Below are positions 7,805 through 17,230 of a DNA stretch of 64,000 nt, piece after piece. The notes below the pieces were generated by a model. That model had not been told where the DNA came from. It ran no database searches and was given only the letters and a program-made list of their open reading frames with translations. The DNA lies in NCBI RefSeq assembly GCF_900167405.1, contig NZ_FUWO01000001.1:181011-245010 (forward strand). The letters run 5' to 3'. Position numbers and translations under genes: made by a program. Source of the DNA: Globicatella sulfidifaciens DSM 15739. Its GTDB lineage: Bacteria > Bacillota > Bacilli > Lactobacillales > Aerococcaceae. The number at the start of each line of letters is the position of its first letter. Within the stretch, counting starts at the first letter, position 1.

Positions 7805-9088
7805 TTATTCACCTAATAAGCTTGGAATTTTAGCAATTTCTTCCGTCATCAATTTAATGAATTCAGCTTTGTCAATATTTCCTTGAGCAAATTGTCCATA
7901 GATTGGTCCTAAGTTGTTCATACCAAATCCATCTGGTGTGAAGTAAATTGAGTCAAATGAATAAACTGGTTTTTCATCCGCAACCCATTGTGCTAAGAAA
8001 GCAGACATTGGTGCTTCTGGTGATTCGGTTGTTGTTGAGAATGCTGAAATCATATTTGCTTGGTTGACGATATAATCTTGACCTTCAGGTGTTGAAACCA
8101 TATCATTGAAGAATTTAGTAATAGATTCCATCGCTGCTGATTCTTTATTTACAACATAGTATGAAGGAGCCCCGATAAATAATCCGTCTGCATTGGTATC
8201 AGTACCTAAAGTTTGATAAGGGATGAATCCCATCGCAAAGTCAGCTTCTAATTCTTTTAAGTTAGGATCTTTCCAGTTACCTTGGTGTAAGAATGCTGCT
8301 TGACCAGATGCAAAAGCAATATCCATGTCTTCTTGAGTACCAACTGTTAACATTTGTTTTTCAGTATGATTAAATAATAATTCAACCCAATCAGCATAGT
8401 CTGCCATACGTTGTTCATCGACTTCACCTTTCAAGGTTTGTTCTACAACAGAACGGTCACCATTTTCTAAACCTCCGCCTAAGAATGCGTTAAAGTCGTG
8501 GTTACCCATAATCCATGTTTCGCCTTCTTTAGTAGCATTCGCGACAACTGTTGTTAAGCCCAATTCTTCTTTACGGTTTTCTAAGTCTTCCATCGCTGCT
8601 TTTAATGATTCAAATGAATCTAAAGTCGCTGGATCAATTCCTGCTTCTTCTAATAAGTCAGCATTGTAAGCTAAACCATACCCTTCAACAGATACTGGGA
8701 AGCCATAAACATCATCACCTTGTTTAAACTCAAATTCAGTTTGATCTACCCAATCACCTTCTAGCGGTGTTAAGAAATCAGCCCACATATCATATCCAGC
8801 TTGACCTTCAATAACAAACACGTCAGGACCATCTCCAGCAGTGAAGTCTGCTTTTAATTGGTCACCTAATGTACAAGAACCAGAACAAACTTTAATCGTC
8901 ACATCGACTCCATTTGCTTCTCCCCATGTCTTAGCATAATTCGTTAAGGCTTCTTGTGTTTCACTTTTATTTGAATATAAAGTGAACGCATCGGCACTTG
9001 TCGAAGCCGCTGAAACTGATGGGACCGAAAGCATCGTTGCCGCTGCTAAAACTAACCCTGCACGTTTGAAAAATGGAATTTTTACCAT
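7805..9088 (-). CDS. Extracellular sugar-binding protein of ABC importer
   Basis: Family 1 solute-binding protein of 427 residues. The ATG at 9088 is preceded by AGGAGG, better than an upstream in-frame start. A Sec signal peptide (residues 1 to about 25) ends in SVSAAS, a signal peptidase I site. There is no lipobox cysteine, although Gram-positive binding proteins are usually lipid anchored. A C-x3-C pair (KVCSGSC) lies about 60 residues into the mature chain. It binds the sugar outside the membrane and delivers it to the two permeases encoded downstream. Confidence 0.88.
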   Translation of the reverse strand: MVKIPFFKRAGLVLAAATMLSVPSVSAASTSADAFTLYSNKSETQEALTNYAKTWGEANGVDVTIKVCSGSCTLGDQLKADFTAGDGPDVFVIEGQAGYDMWADFLTPLEGDWVDQTEFEFKQGDDVYGFPVSVEGYGLAYNADLLEEAGIDPATLDSFESLKAAMEDLENRKEELGLTTVVANATKEGETWIMGNHDFNAFLGGGLENGDRSVVEQTLKGEVDEQRMADYADWVELLFNHTEKQMLTVGTQEDMDIAFASGQAAFLHQGNWKDPNLKELEADFAMGFIPYQTLGTDTNADGLFIGAPSYYVVNKESAAMESITKFFNDMVSTPEGQDYIVNQANMISAFSTTTESPEAPMSAFLAQWVADEKPVYSFDSIYFTPDGFGMNNLGPIYGQFAQGNIDKAEFIKLMTEEIAKIPSLLGE

Positions 9089-9122
9089 ATTATTTCCTCC
9101 TAGATAAGTAATATTTATCCTC

Positions 9123-9160
9123 ATTATATCATTACAAACGCTTTCGTACAACCGTTTGCA
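9123..9160 (-). promoter_or_regulatory. Promoter and tandem LacI/CcpA-like operators of sugar ABC operon
   Basis: Minus-strand -35 TTGTAC (9146-9151) and -10 TATAAT (9123-9128) are 17 bases apart. Two palindrome-like sites overlap the promoter: CGAAAGCGTTTGT in the spacer and TGCAAACGGTTGT just upstream. Both carry the central CG of LacI-family operators. Repression by CcpA or by a dedicated LacI-type regulator encoded elsewhere is likely. Confidence 0.7.
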
Positions 9161-9916
9161 AAGTTAACTACTCATGTGAAAGATTAGTAGGTTGTTTTCA
9201 AAAAAACATTGAAATAATAACTTTTATTTGAAAACAACATTTTTTCCACTGATAGAGAGTTTCTAATCTATTTTGTTCTAATAAAGGATGTAGAAAATCA
9301 ACAACACGTTAATAAGATGCTGGAAAACCTTGATATATCAAGCTTTTTGAAGTGTCTAAGCTTTTTTACCGATTTATTTTTAGAACAGTATGATGATAGT
9401 TTGCTTCATATTGAGTAACTATTTTTCGAAAAACGGAACTGGTTCAAAAAAAGATCCTGTTACCGTTAACAGTTTTTTACTTCTTTCAAAAATGAAAAAC
9501 CAAACTGAATTTTTGTATTTTTTGCCTAGCCTTGACCTAAAGCGTTTGGAGTATTATACAATAGTAAAAAATTAAGATATGTCCCTTTTATCAAAATGGT
9601 TCCCTATTTGCGAACATGTATTTTTAATATGACGATATTTTGCAAGCACGTAATAAGATGACAGTCCCTCATTCACAAAGCGAACGTCAGCTTTGAGTCT
9701 GGGCAATGATTAAGGAACATTATTCGAATAGATATTACAACATCTTTTGTTATTCGCTGTTCCTTTACAATCTATTTCCAATTAAAACCACCACTCATCT
9801 TGTTGAAGGGCAGCAATTTCGCTCTGTCTCCTTCTTGTGAGTGGTGGTGTTTGTTTTTGGCATTAAATCAATGATTAACTTCGTTGGACGTATGCTATCA
9901 CAACCTTAACTACTTG
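9161..9916. other. Gene-free stretch with a long terminator hairpin
   Basis: About 750 bases without a supportable gene. The clearest structure is an 11-bp hairpin ACCACCACTCA/TGAGTGGTGGT (about 9786-9851) with a loop of some 45 bases and a following T-rich run. It probably terminates the acetyltransferase transcript. The middle may be degraded IS or gene sequence, but I could not place it. Confidence 0.5.
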
Positions 9917-10444
9917 CTAGCAAACTGGATTTGACTTTTGATAAATATTAATCTTTACTACTCGCGCTTCCGTTTCCGATTGTGGTCGTTCTTCTTGTCT
10001 AATGAATTTAAAACCATTTTTCTTAATCACGGAGTTGCTACCAATATTAATGTCTTCAGCTTCAATAAATATTTGCGGATATCCTAATTCAAATAAATAA
10101 GCGACGACTGCACCAAAGGCTTCTGTCATGTAACCTTGATTCCAGTATTGCTTTCCCAGTACATAACCCACTACCGGCGAGCCATCCCAAAACTTGACAA
10201 CATCAATCATGCCCAATAGCTCGTCGGTCGCTTTCGATTCGATACCATAGCGAACGGTCTGTTCATCTTGATAAGCAACTAACCAACTGGTTAAGATTGC
10301 TTGAGTGGTCGCAACCGTTTCATGTGGTTCCCACGTTAAAAACTTCGTTACTTCTGGGTCATTTGCCCAGCCATTAAAGATACTTAGCGCATCATCCTCA
10401 GTAAGTTTTCGTAAACGTAATCGCTTAGTCTCAAGTTCTTTCAT
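9917..10444 (-). CDS. GNAT acetyltransferase, RimJ/RimL type
   Basis: A 175-residue Gcn5-related N-acetyltransferase. The start at 10444 is chosen because GGGGAGGGG sits 6 bases upstream. The N-terminal ETKRLRLRKLTEDDA is typical of the RimJ/RimL subgroup. The acetyl-CoA pyrophosphate-binding region falls in VGYVLGKQYWNQGYMTEAFGAV, about residues 100-121. The acceptor could be a protein N terminus or a small amine. It appears to be a single-gene unit. Confidence 0.85.
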   Translation of the reverse strand: MKELETKRLRLRKLTEDDALSIFNGWANDPEVTKFLTWEPHETVATTQAILTSWLVAYQDEQTVRYGIESKATDELLGMIDVVKFWDGSPVVGYVLGKQYWNQGYMTEAFGAVVAYLFELGYPQIFIEAEDINIGSNSVIKKNGFKFIRQEERPQSETEARVVKINIYQKSNPVC

Positions 10445-10688
10445 TCGCATCCCCTCCCCTTGTGCCATATTTTTTCTATTATATCATAGCATTGCATTAT
10501 TTTTATAATGGATTAACTGCCAAATTCCAATTTAAAACCTGATTCTTTCAGTTATGGTATCCTATCTGATTCTCAAATTATACTCCTAAGGCATCCAATC
10601 ATTCACAACATCACTAAAAGCACTTCTTTCTGTCACAATGATTTAATTTCGGTATAATAAAGATAACACACTACTGGGAGGTTGTACG

Positions 10689-11975
10689 ATGAGCGCACAA
10701 AACAAAGCTAAAAATATTGAAATGAAAGAACCACTCTTTCGAGAAAAAAACTCGACAATGACTCTCATTTTAAATCCACATGAGGATATTCAGCTTTCCC
10801 ACGAGTCATTTGACATTCTCAATCAACTGGAAAATTTTGCGGTCGCTTCCGTTAAAATGCCTGCTGAAACCAACACTCCTTTTGGGACCGTGACTTATCA
10901 ATATGGTGATGCTTATCGCTTTTTTCTATTTCAATTACATCAAGCAAGCAATCTTTTAGAAGACGTACAGCTCGACGATTTGGATGCACAATATGTACAA
11001 CAATTACATTCAGCAAAGCAAGCATTAACTATCATTTTGCCCTTCACCCATGAGTTACAGCAGTGTTATCAATTACAACTCAGTATCGCCAATCTGTTAG
11101 TTCCGAAGATGATGGGGCTTATTGATGAAAATGCCCAACGATTCTTGTATCGCCAACAGGTCAAAATGATTGCCCAATCTCATTATCTCCCTAATCCGGC
11201 GATGCTGTTTTCGATCCAAGCGGTTCAACGATCAGGTAAAATTTGGCTTCATACGCATGGGCTCATTCGCTGTCAGTTAACAGAACTTGAAATCTTGAAT
11301 GTAACAAAAGACACTTACAATGATTTTTATTATTTAATCAAACATTTAGCGATTCAATTGGTTTACTTACGCTTAGAAAAACCCAATGACCCTGTGGAAC
11401 AAACACAAATCCTAGGGGCATTCAATCAGCAACACCCGATTGTATCCCATACGATTCCTTGGAATCAAGCCTTAAAATATTATCCTAACCATGCACTCGG
11501 TGGTACTGATGACCGACAAATAGACCATCATTCTTTATCTAATTTAATCTTTATTTTACTCATTGATGAGCATGATGAACAACAATTGGTGACGGCGGAT
11601 AAAGCGAGTCATTTATTCAAACAAGACCCACTTTATACTGTCCCACCATTAGAAATTAAACGCGAAAAGTTGGTGGCTCATGAACAATTTCCACTGTTAC
11701 TAAAAGCTTTCAATCAGCATAAAGATGAACCTACTTGGGTGCCTTTAGTAAAAATTAGCATTCCATATGGTGAACATAATCTAGAAAATGTTTGGTTTCA
11801 GTTAGATGAATTAACCAATGAGATGATTATCGGTAAAGCAACGCACGATGCTCAATATTTACCGGATATCAAAACCGATACCGTCGCAACATTTCCATTA
11901 GACCAAATGATTGATTGGATTATTTACACACCAGAAGGTACTATCACTCCAAACGAGGCTTATCGTTTAATATAA
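10689..11975 (+). CDS. DUF4026/DUF2314-like protein
   Basis: A 428-residue soluble protein with no signal peptide. Its C-terminal 60 residues (ENVWFQLDELTNE ... IDWIIYTPEGTITPNEAYRLI) match the DUF2314 pattern, and the long N-terminal part fits DUF4026. No catalytic motif is apparent and the function is unknown. GGGAGG lies 6 bases before the ATG. The gene stands alone between minus-strand neighbours. The family call is from memory of the fold pattern and would need a profile search. Confidence 0.6.
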   Translation: MSAQNKAKNIEMKEPLFREKNSTMTLILNPHEDIQLSHESFDILNQLENFAVASVKMPAETNTPFGTVTYQYGDAYRFFLFQLHQASNLLEDVQLDDLDAQYVQQLHSAKQALTIILPFTHELQQCYQLQLSIANLLVPKMMGLIDENAQRFLYRQQVKMIAQSHYLPNPAMLFSIQAVQRSGKIWLHTHGLIRCQLTELEILNVTKDTYNDFYYLIKHLAIQLVYLRLEKPNDPVEQTQILGAFNQQHPIVSHTIPWNQALKYYPNHALGGTDDRQIDHHSLSNLIFILLIDEHDEQQLVTADKASHLFKQDPLYTVPPLEIKREKLVAHEQFPLLLKAFNQHKDEPTWVPLVKISIPYGEHNLENVWFQLDELTNEMIIGKATHDAQYLPDIKTDTVATFPLDQMIDWIIYTPEGTITPNEAYRLI

Positions 11976-12405
11976 ATTAAATCGATAATCGTTGGCGAAT
12001 CCTAAGTTCTTCTTAGCACAAAATAAGAAGAGACGACTCAGGACTCGCCAGCTTTTTCGCTTTCACAAACTTCTATGTTGCAATTTCACAAACGAGTCCG
12101 TTTTTCAATGCACTTAGTCTCCACTGATGATGATTCTTTTAAATTGCCAACTTATCATTATGTTTTTTGCGAGTAGGCTGAGCATTTCCCCAACATAATG
12201 GGAGTACTAAAAATAAGTGGACACAGGAAGCGAAAAACCTATAATTTTCAACTGATCGCCCGCTCGCCAGATAATTTTTAGTATTGCTCACTCATATTTC
12301 TCCATCATTCTAATAACTTCTAAAAAATAAACAAACAGGCAGGACATCGAAAATCATTTGATTTTCAATGCGCCTACCCGCTTTCTATCTAGGTATATAA
12401 CCACT
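11976..12405. other. Intergenic stretch with hairpins
   Basis: No gene is visible. A hairpin with arms TGGCGAATCCTAAG / CTCAGGACTCGCCA follows the DUF2314 gene (about 11992-12052). Near pckA, 12325-12395 holds GAAAATCATTTGATTTTC inside an outer GGCAGGAC/GCCTACCC pairing, a member of the hairpin repeat family and probably the pckA terminator. Confidence 0.5.
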
Positions 12406-14049
12406 TTATTTTGCTAATTTTTCCACTAATGCATTTAACGTTTCATAATAGCTTGCTTTTAATGGTTCTTTTTCTACGGTAATTTCTTTAATCCATTGTG
12501 CACGGTCATTTAAGCGCTCATGCAATAATTTGCGATAAGCTTCATTATCAAAATCGGGTTCATATCCTTCTATTGGCATATAACTTAACTCTTCTAATGG
12601 TCCAAATGGCACAAACTCTGCTCGCTCTTCGACTAAACTTTCAACAATACCCAAGGTAACCGCTGGTGTAATTTTCTTATCCATAAAGAAGCCGGTATTC
12701 AAGATATAGCCATGAACTTCTCCTGAATTGAATAATTGTTCAAATGAATCACAGTCCTCTTGTAATGAATAAACTCTAAATGGATTCGCAAACGGCTCAA
12801 TAACTAGTTTTTCCATATTGGTTCCTGGGACTAAGTTTTCAGCTGTTGAACGTTTGGTAGTTAAAGTTAAGCCAAAGATCATCGCTAATTCAGGACCTTC
12901 AATCTTCACTACCGGTGGTAAGGTCTCATCTTTCATTAACCAGAACACACTATTAATCGGCACATCAAATTTATCCACCCGATTCGGTGTTGAGTAACGT
13001 GATTTGACAGTACGACCATTATTATTACGAATATCTTCGGTCACTAACACCTTTTCTCCTGCTTCATTCAAGCTAACGCCAACGTTTTGAGCAGTGACAA
13101 AATATTTTTGTTCAGGATGTCCATAAGGATAGTCTTGCGTCTTGTCAAAATAAGATGGCTCTAAAGCAATAGAAGAGAAATCATCTAACGAAATAACAAA
13201 AGCATCATCATGAAGCACCTTAATCTCATATTTATCTTCGTGTTTTGCATGGGTTAAAGTTGATTTTCCGGTACCAGATAGCCCAAAGAAAGCTGCTACA
13301 TAGGGTTTATCGCCGGTAATTATTTCTTTCATACCACCATGGCAAGAAACATAACCATGACGACGTGCAATCGCCCAAGCTAAGGTTAAAGTTCCTTTTT
13401 TCAACTCTCCAAAATATGGTAACCCTAAAACAATCGCTACATTACATTTTGGATCGAAGTAAACAAAACCATTTGGATGATCAGGATGTGTCCATTTTGG
13501 ATCGCTATAAATTAAGATATCCGATTCATCTTCATAAACTTTACTGCGTTCATACATTGCGGTCATTTGGTCAGATGCCCAGTGGAAATTTAATAGCCAA
13601 GAATATAAGTTGTTAATCTCTTCAGACGGCACCATCAAACGCGCTCTTACCATAAAATCTTCATCTAGTCCGACATAAGCTGTCGTGGTTAAATATTCGC
13701 GCTCACGATTGGCATACAACGCATCGCGGACAATCCCTAATAGCTTCTTATCATCCTCACCGGTTCCAGAAAGATGTCTGGCTGCGGCTGTACGTCCCGT
13801 TACACGCCCACCATTATCAACCAATACTTTAGCGCCCTTTGGTAAGCCTAAATCTTCGGCATGAGCTACCTCTTGATCTAAAACAATCGTTCCCTTATAA
13901 GCAGCCGCTCTTTCATAGGCCTCACTGATTGTTTTTACTTCTTCTACATTATTCCCATAAAAGGCGGTCTCGATGGTTGATCTTAAAGCTGAAAATTGAG
14001 GATTATCTTTACCAAGTCTACTAGTTTCATACCGTGAAATTGTTGCCAT
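12406..14049 (-). CDS. pckA: Phosphoenolpyruvate carboxykinase (ATP)
   Basis: A 547-residue enzyme converting oxaloacetate and ATP to phosphoenolpyruvate, CO2 and ADP; in anaerobes it may run in reverse. The kinase-1a/P-loop motif FFGLSGTGKSTL (about residues 252-263), the metal-binding HDDAF, and the RYSTPNR segment are present. Length is normal. The ATG follows AGGAGAATGTGAT. It is a single-gene unit with a cre site directly after the promoter, so glucose repression is expected. Confidence 0.97.
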   Translation of the reverse strand: MATISRYETSRLGKDNPQFSALRSTIETAFYGNNVEEVKTISEAYERAAAYKGTIVLDQEVAHAEDLGLPKGAKVLVDNGGRVTGRTAAARHLSGTGEDDKKLLGIVRDALYANREREYLTTTAYVGLDEDFMVRARLMVPSEEINNLYSWLLNFHWASDQMTAMYERSKVYEDESDILIYSDPKWTHPDHPNGFVYFDPKCNVAIVLGLPYFGELKKGTLTLAWAIARRHGYVSCHGGMKEIITGDKPYVAAFFGLSGTGKSTLTHAKHEDKYEIKVLHDDAFVISLDDFSSIALEPSYFDKTQDYPYGHPEQKYFVTAQNVGVSLNEAGEKVLVTEDIRNNNGRTVKSRYSTPNRVDKFDVPINSVFWLMKDETLPPVVKIEGPELAMIFGLTLTTKRSTAENLVPGTNMEKLVIEPFANPFRVYSLQEDCDSFEQLFNSGEVHGYILNTGFFMDKKITPAVTLGIVESLVEERAEFVPFGPLEELSYMPIEGYEPDFDNEAYRKLLHERLNDRAQWIKEITVEKEPLKASYYETLNALVEKLAK

Positions 14050-14172
14050 ATCACATTCTCCTTTTCATCTCTATTTATTTTCCTTAGTTACAATGTCACT
14101 CATCAACATCAAGAATCGCTTCTATTTAATCAATAATGCTCACTACATTCCTTTCTATATTATTTTCGCTAA

Positions 14173-14225
14173 AACGTAAAGCGCTTTCTTATGTATAATT
14201 ATACCAAAGCAACGCAATTTATCAA
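14173..14225 (-). promoter_or_regulatory. pckA promoter with cre site
   Basis: Minus-strand -35 TTGATA (14220-14225) and -10 TATAAT (14198-14203), spacer 16. The near-perfect cre core AGAAAGCGCTTTAC (14176-14189) starts about 9 bases after the -10, around the transcription start. CcpA bound there would block initiation or elongation. Confidence 0.75.
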
Positions 14226-14402
14226 TATTTTTTATGTAAATATTTGATACTTAACAGTTTTTCAAAGTACTTATTACCTTAATTTTAATAGAGCTATCAT
14301 TCAAGTAGCAATACAGCATAATAACCTACTACGCATCATGAAGGACCCATTTTGAAAGTATGGGTACTTAAAATAAGTAATAGGCTATGACTGTTTTTGT
14401 AT
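14226..14402. other. Short intergenic region upstream of the pckA promoter
   Basis: No gene. Loose inverted sequence (AGCATAATAACCTACTAC near 14315 against AGGCTATGACT near 14385) may form the terminator of the nitrilase gene, weakly supported. Confidence 0.3.
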
Positions 14403-15197
14403 TTAATATAATTCCGGACGACGGTCACGATAAAAATCAAAACTTGCTTTTACTTCTTCAATCATTTGCGGTCGGATTTCAAAGGTACCAAAAGACTCCT
14501 CATCTTTTAACATAAATTGAACATTAGTTAACGGGTCAACAATTTGACTATGACCACCGGTCACACCCGGGGCATCTGATAACTCAGGGGTGAATTGATT
14601 CGCACAAATCGTGAAAATTTGGTTTTCTAGTGCGCGGGCTTTTAATAACACTTCTAGATGATGGATAAACGCTTTGGGCCAAGCTGCTGGAATAAATAAT
14701 AATTGAATCCCATCAAGGGCCAATTTGCGGACCCATTCACCAAAATCCAAATCATAACAGATAATTAAGCCACATTTGATGCCCTCTAATTCAAAGACAC
14801 ACAACTTATCACCCGCGGTCATTGCTTCCGACTCGTCTTGCGGATGATAAAGATGTACCTTATCATAGCTAGTGATGAGATTTCCTTCACGATTGTAGAC
14901 ATGGGCGGTGTTATAGTAACGATTCCCTCTTTGTTCAATAATGGAGCCACCCACAATATTAACTTGGTATTTTATAGCTAATTGTGATAATAGAGCTTTC
15001 GTTTTTTCACCATTTAAATCGGCATAATTTTCCGGTTGACAAGTTGCTAGAGGCATATTCCACAATTCTGGTAATAACACCACATCACCGATACCCTGTT
15101 TAGAGTGTGCCAATTGCTCGAAAAGTGCTTCAACTGCTTGATAGGGATTCGTGGCAGGCGTTGGATATGCTTGTAGCTGAATTAAACTTATTTTCAT
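14403..15197 (-). CDS. Carbon-nitrogen hydrolase (nitrilase superfamily)
   Basis: A 264-residue amidase-type enzyme. The start at 15197 follows AAAGGAG and gives the standard MKISLIQLQ opening. The catalytic triad is visible: Glu44 in LLPELWN, Lys113 in YDKVHLYHP and Cys147 in GLIICYDLDF. The family includes omega-amidases that hydrolyse 2-oxo-acid amides such as those formed in methionine salvage, but the substrate is not fixed by sequence. It follows the alpha/beta hydrolase gene by 11 bases, so the two are likely co-transcribed. Confidence 0.88.
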   Translation of the reverse strand: MKISLIQLQAYPTPATNPYQAVEALFEQLAHSKQGIGDVVLLPELWNMPLATCQPENYADLNGEKTKALLSQLAIKYQVNIVGGSIIEQRGNRYYNTAHVYNREGNLITSYDKVHLYHPQDESEAMTAGDKLCVFELEGIKCGLIICYDLDFGEWVRKLALDGIQLLFIPAAWPKAFIHHLEVLLKARALENQIFTICANQFTPELSDAPGVTGGHSQIVDPLTNVQFMLKDEESFGTFEIRPQMIEEVKASFDFYRDRRPELY

Positions 15198-15208
15198 TAA
15201 ATACTCCT

Positions 15209-16108
15209 TTACTTTTTCTGCTGACAAATAGAATGATAAAATTCGATATAATCTTGAATAACTGTCTCAAACATCGGTTCTAAATAAATCTCAAAATGTG
15301 CGCAACCATATTCCTTAATAGTAGCATTAGCTGCTTGTTGGGCCCATTTTAAAGTGGCTGAAGCTGGGGCAATGGTATCTTTTTTACATAGTGCAAAATA
15401 AATCGGTGTTGTAACCTCTCGGGCTAACTTTCCTGGAGAATATTTAAGAAACTCTAATAAAGTACGCGCAGGGACTTGATTGATAAAATTAGCCTCACCA
15501 ATCATTCTACTGGCGCTATCACCATGATCTGATACTGTCATCAATGCTCCTTCGCCTTTATTACCTGCAAGTTTTAACATAACCGGACGATAACCTCTTA
15601 CCATTGATACGATATCCGCCACTAAATAGGGCATCATTTTAAGTAATGAGAAAAAAGGGACTGCACGAGTAGTCGCCCAAGTATCGGTATAAGGACATTG
15701 AGCAATTGTAGCAATAATATCCTGACGCTCAGCTGCTAATTGAATCACGTGACCGCCGCTAAATGACGTGCCAAATAAGTATAATTGCGTTGCGTCAACT
15801 CTTGGTTCTCGCTTCACCCACTCAATCGCCTCACGCCAATCAGTCAATTGATGCTGAACATTAATTAATTGACGCCTCTGACCCTCACTCGCCCCAAAAT
15901 TACGATAATCGAACAAAAAGCAAGCCAGTCCCGCTTGAGCAAAACGTTGGGCATAAACATCCAATCGCATATCACGTAAAGCACCTAAACCATGCGCCAT
16001 AACAATCACTGGTGCCGGATAGCGTGTTGCCGGTAAATACAACCAGCCACTGCAACGGGTGCCGTCAGAATAAAAATCGATGTCCTCACGGATGTATGAA
16101 TGTACCAG
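15209..16108 (-). CDS. Alpha/beta hydrolase with probable CTG start
   Basis: A cytoplasmic hydrolase of about 299 residues. VIVMAHGLGALRD is the oxyanion region, GTSFSGG holds the serine nucleophile, and KKDTIAPA plus CAHFEIY supply the aspartate and histidine. The first conventional start in frame is TTG at 16042, but this would drop the family-typical REDIDFYSDGTRCSGWLYLP. A perfect AGGAGG (16117-16122) lies 8 bases before an in-frame CTG at 16108, with no ATG or GTG there. I therefore annotate CTG; ATT at 16114 is the less likely alternative. Confidence 0.75.
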   Translation of the reverse strand: MVHSYIREDIDFYSDGTRCSGWLYLPATRYPAPVIVMAHGLGALRDMRLDVYAQRFAQAGLACFLFDYRNFGASEGQRRQLINVQHQLTDWREAIEWVKREPRVDATQLYLFGTSFSGGHVIQLAAERQDIIATIAQCPYTDTWATTRAVPFFSLLKMMPYLVADIVSMVRGYRPVMLKLAGNKGEGALMTVSDHGDSASRMIGEANFINQVPARTLLEFLKYSPGKLAREVTTPIYFALCKKDTIAPASATLKWAQQAANATIKEYGCAHFEIYLEPMFETVIQDYIEFYHSICQQKK

Positions 16109-16180
16109 GATAATGACCTCCTTTAATTATGATTAGAATCCTTAGTTATCATGCTTAAAAAGTGCAACTAACAAAGTCGT

Positions 16181-16768
16181 TTATCGATGCTTAGCTTGAT
16201 ACAAATTTAATTGGTAGCCTAAATACGCCCCTACTAAGCCACCTATAATATGCGTTAAATTGGAGATGTTATCGGAAGTAAAGATGCCTTGAAGGACTTC
16301 CTTACCAATATAAAGCAACGCCACCAAAATAAACGTAATCGGTATTTCCCCTTCTTTTAAACTGGTCATCGATGCGAATAATATAAAGGCAAAGACTACT
16401 CCGCTAGCTCCCAGTAACGCCACTTTTGGAAATAGTAAAAAATGAATCACACCCGTTACAAATGCTGTTGACAAGATGACCATTAAAATATTCATCGAAC
16501 CATACTTATCTTCTAACAATGGTCCAATTACTAAAAACATCATCATATTACTAATTAAATGGTCCCAATTCGCATGACCTAAGACATGCCCAAAAAATCG
16601 TAAATAAGTAAAAGGATCCCAGAACGACGAGCGATAAACACTAAATAGTGTACGCGTTAAGGTTCCTCCAAACACCTGATCAAACAACAGAATCATAAAA
16701 CTAGCAAAAGCAAAAGACAATATGACTGGCGAATTAAATGACAATTTCATTTTTTTAGCATTTTTCAT
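16181..16768 (-). CDS. Rhomboid-family intramembrane serine protease
   Basis: A 195-residue polytopic membrane protein of about six helices. The catalytic dyad is visible as Ser122 in LLGASGVV and His173 in LTHIIGG. The conserved HANWDHLISNMMMF of helix 2 is also present. It cleaves transmembrane substrates within the bilayer; its substrates are unknown. It lies 31 bases downstream of the DUF503 gene and may be co-transcribed with it. Confidence 0.9.
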   Translation of the reverse strand: MKNAKKMKLSFNSPVILSFAFASFMILLFDQVFGGTLTRTLFSVYRSSFWDPFTYLRFFGHVLGHANWDHLISNMMMFLVIGPLLEDKYGSMNILMVILSTAFVTGVIHFLLFPKVALLGASGVVFAFILFASMTSLKEGEIPITFILVALLYIGKEVLQGIFTSDNISNLTHIIGGLVGAYLGYQLNLYQAKHR

Positions 16769-16799
16769 TTGACTGTCGCTCCTTCATCTATTATGGATA

Positions 16800-17099
16800 T
16801 TATTCAACAACCAAAATATCCCATATAACATTCTGTAATTCGCATGACTTATCTAAAGTAAAATCATATAAAAAATCTTCAATTCGTTGAGCATATTGCT
16901 CGCCTTCTAATTCAGACAGACAAACCAACGCTAGCGATAAATGAAGCTGTTGGTAATCTTCTTGATGTGCCGTTTCTCGCACACTAACTGAAAAACCCTT
17001 TTTTAATTGCGAAACTAACGACTGGCGAATACTGCGTTTGTCTTTTAAAGAGTTAGCATAAGGTAACTTTATCGAAATTTCCATAACTAAAACTAACAC
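16800..17099 (-). CDS. DUF503 family protein (YlxP-like)
   Basis: A 99-residue protein. The GTG start at 17099 is supported by AGGAGG 7 bases upstream. The N-terminal MEISIKLPYANSLKDKRSIRQSLVSQLK and later SVSVRETAHQED match the DUF503 pattern. Its biochemical role is not established; in bacilli the gene sits in the nusA-infB cluster. Here it instead precedes a rhomboid protease gene. Confidence 0.85.
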   Translation of the reverse strand: MLVLVMEISIKLPYANSLKDKRSIRQSLVSQLKKGFSVSVRETAHQEDYQQLHLSLALVCLSELEGEQYAQRIEDFLYDFTLDKSCELQNVIWDILVVE

Positions 17100-17160
17100 G
17101 CGTCATCCTCCTAGAAATTATCTATCTTCAGTATAGCATCAAACTGATCTTTAAAATAAT

Positions 17161-17210
17161 AAAAACCCTATGAACTTTACAAACTTAATTGTAATACCAT
17201 AGGATTTAAA
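17161..17210. terminator. Probable terminator
   Basis: Inverted repeat AACCCTATG/CATAGGATT with an A-rich lead and AT-rich tail lies between two minus-strand genes. It would end transcription from the upstream pRiA4b-like gene or the opposite strand. Confidence 0.5.
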
Positions 17211-17230
17211 TTTAACGAATCAAAAATAAA

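Noticed and set aside
9390..9575. 61-codon frame in the gap after the sugar-binding protein gene.
   Set aside because: No ribosome site, low-complexity AT-rich sequence and no family resemblance.
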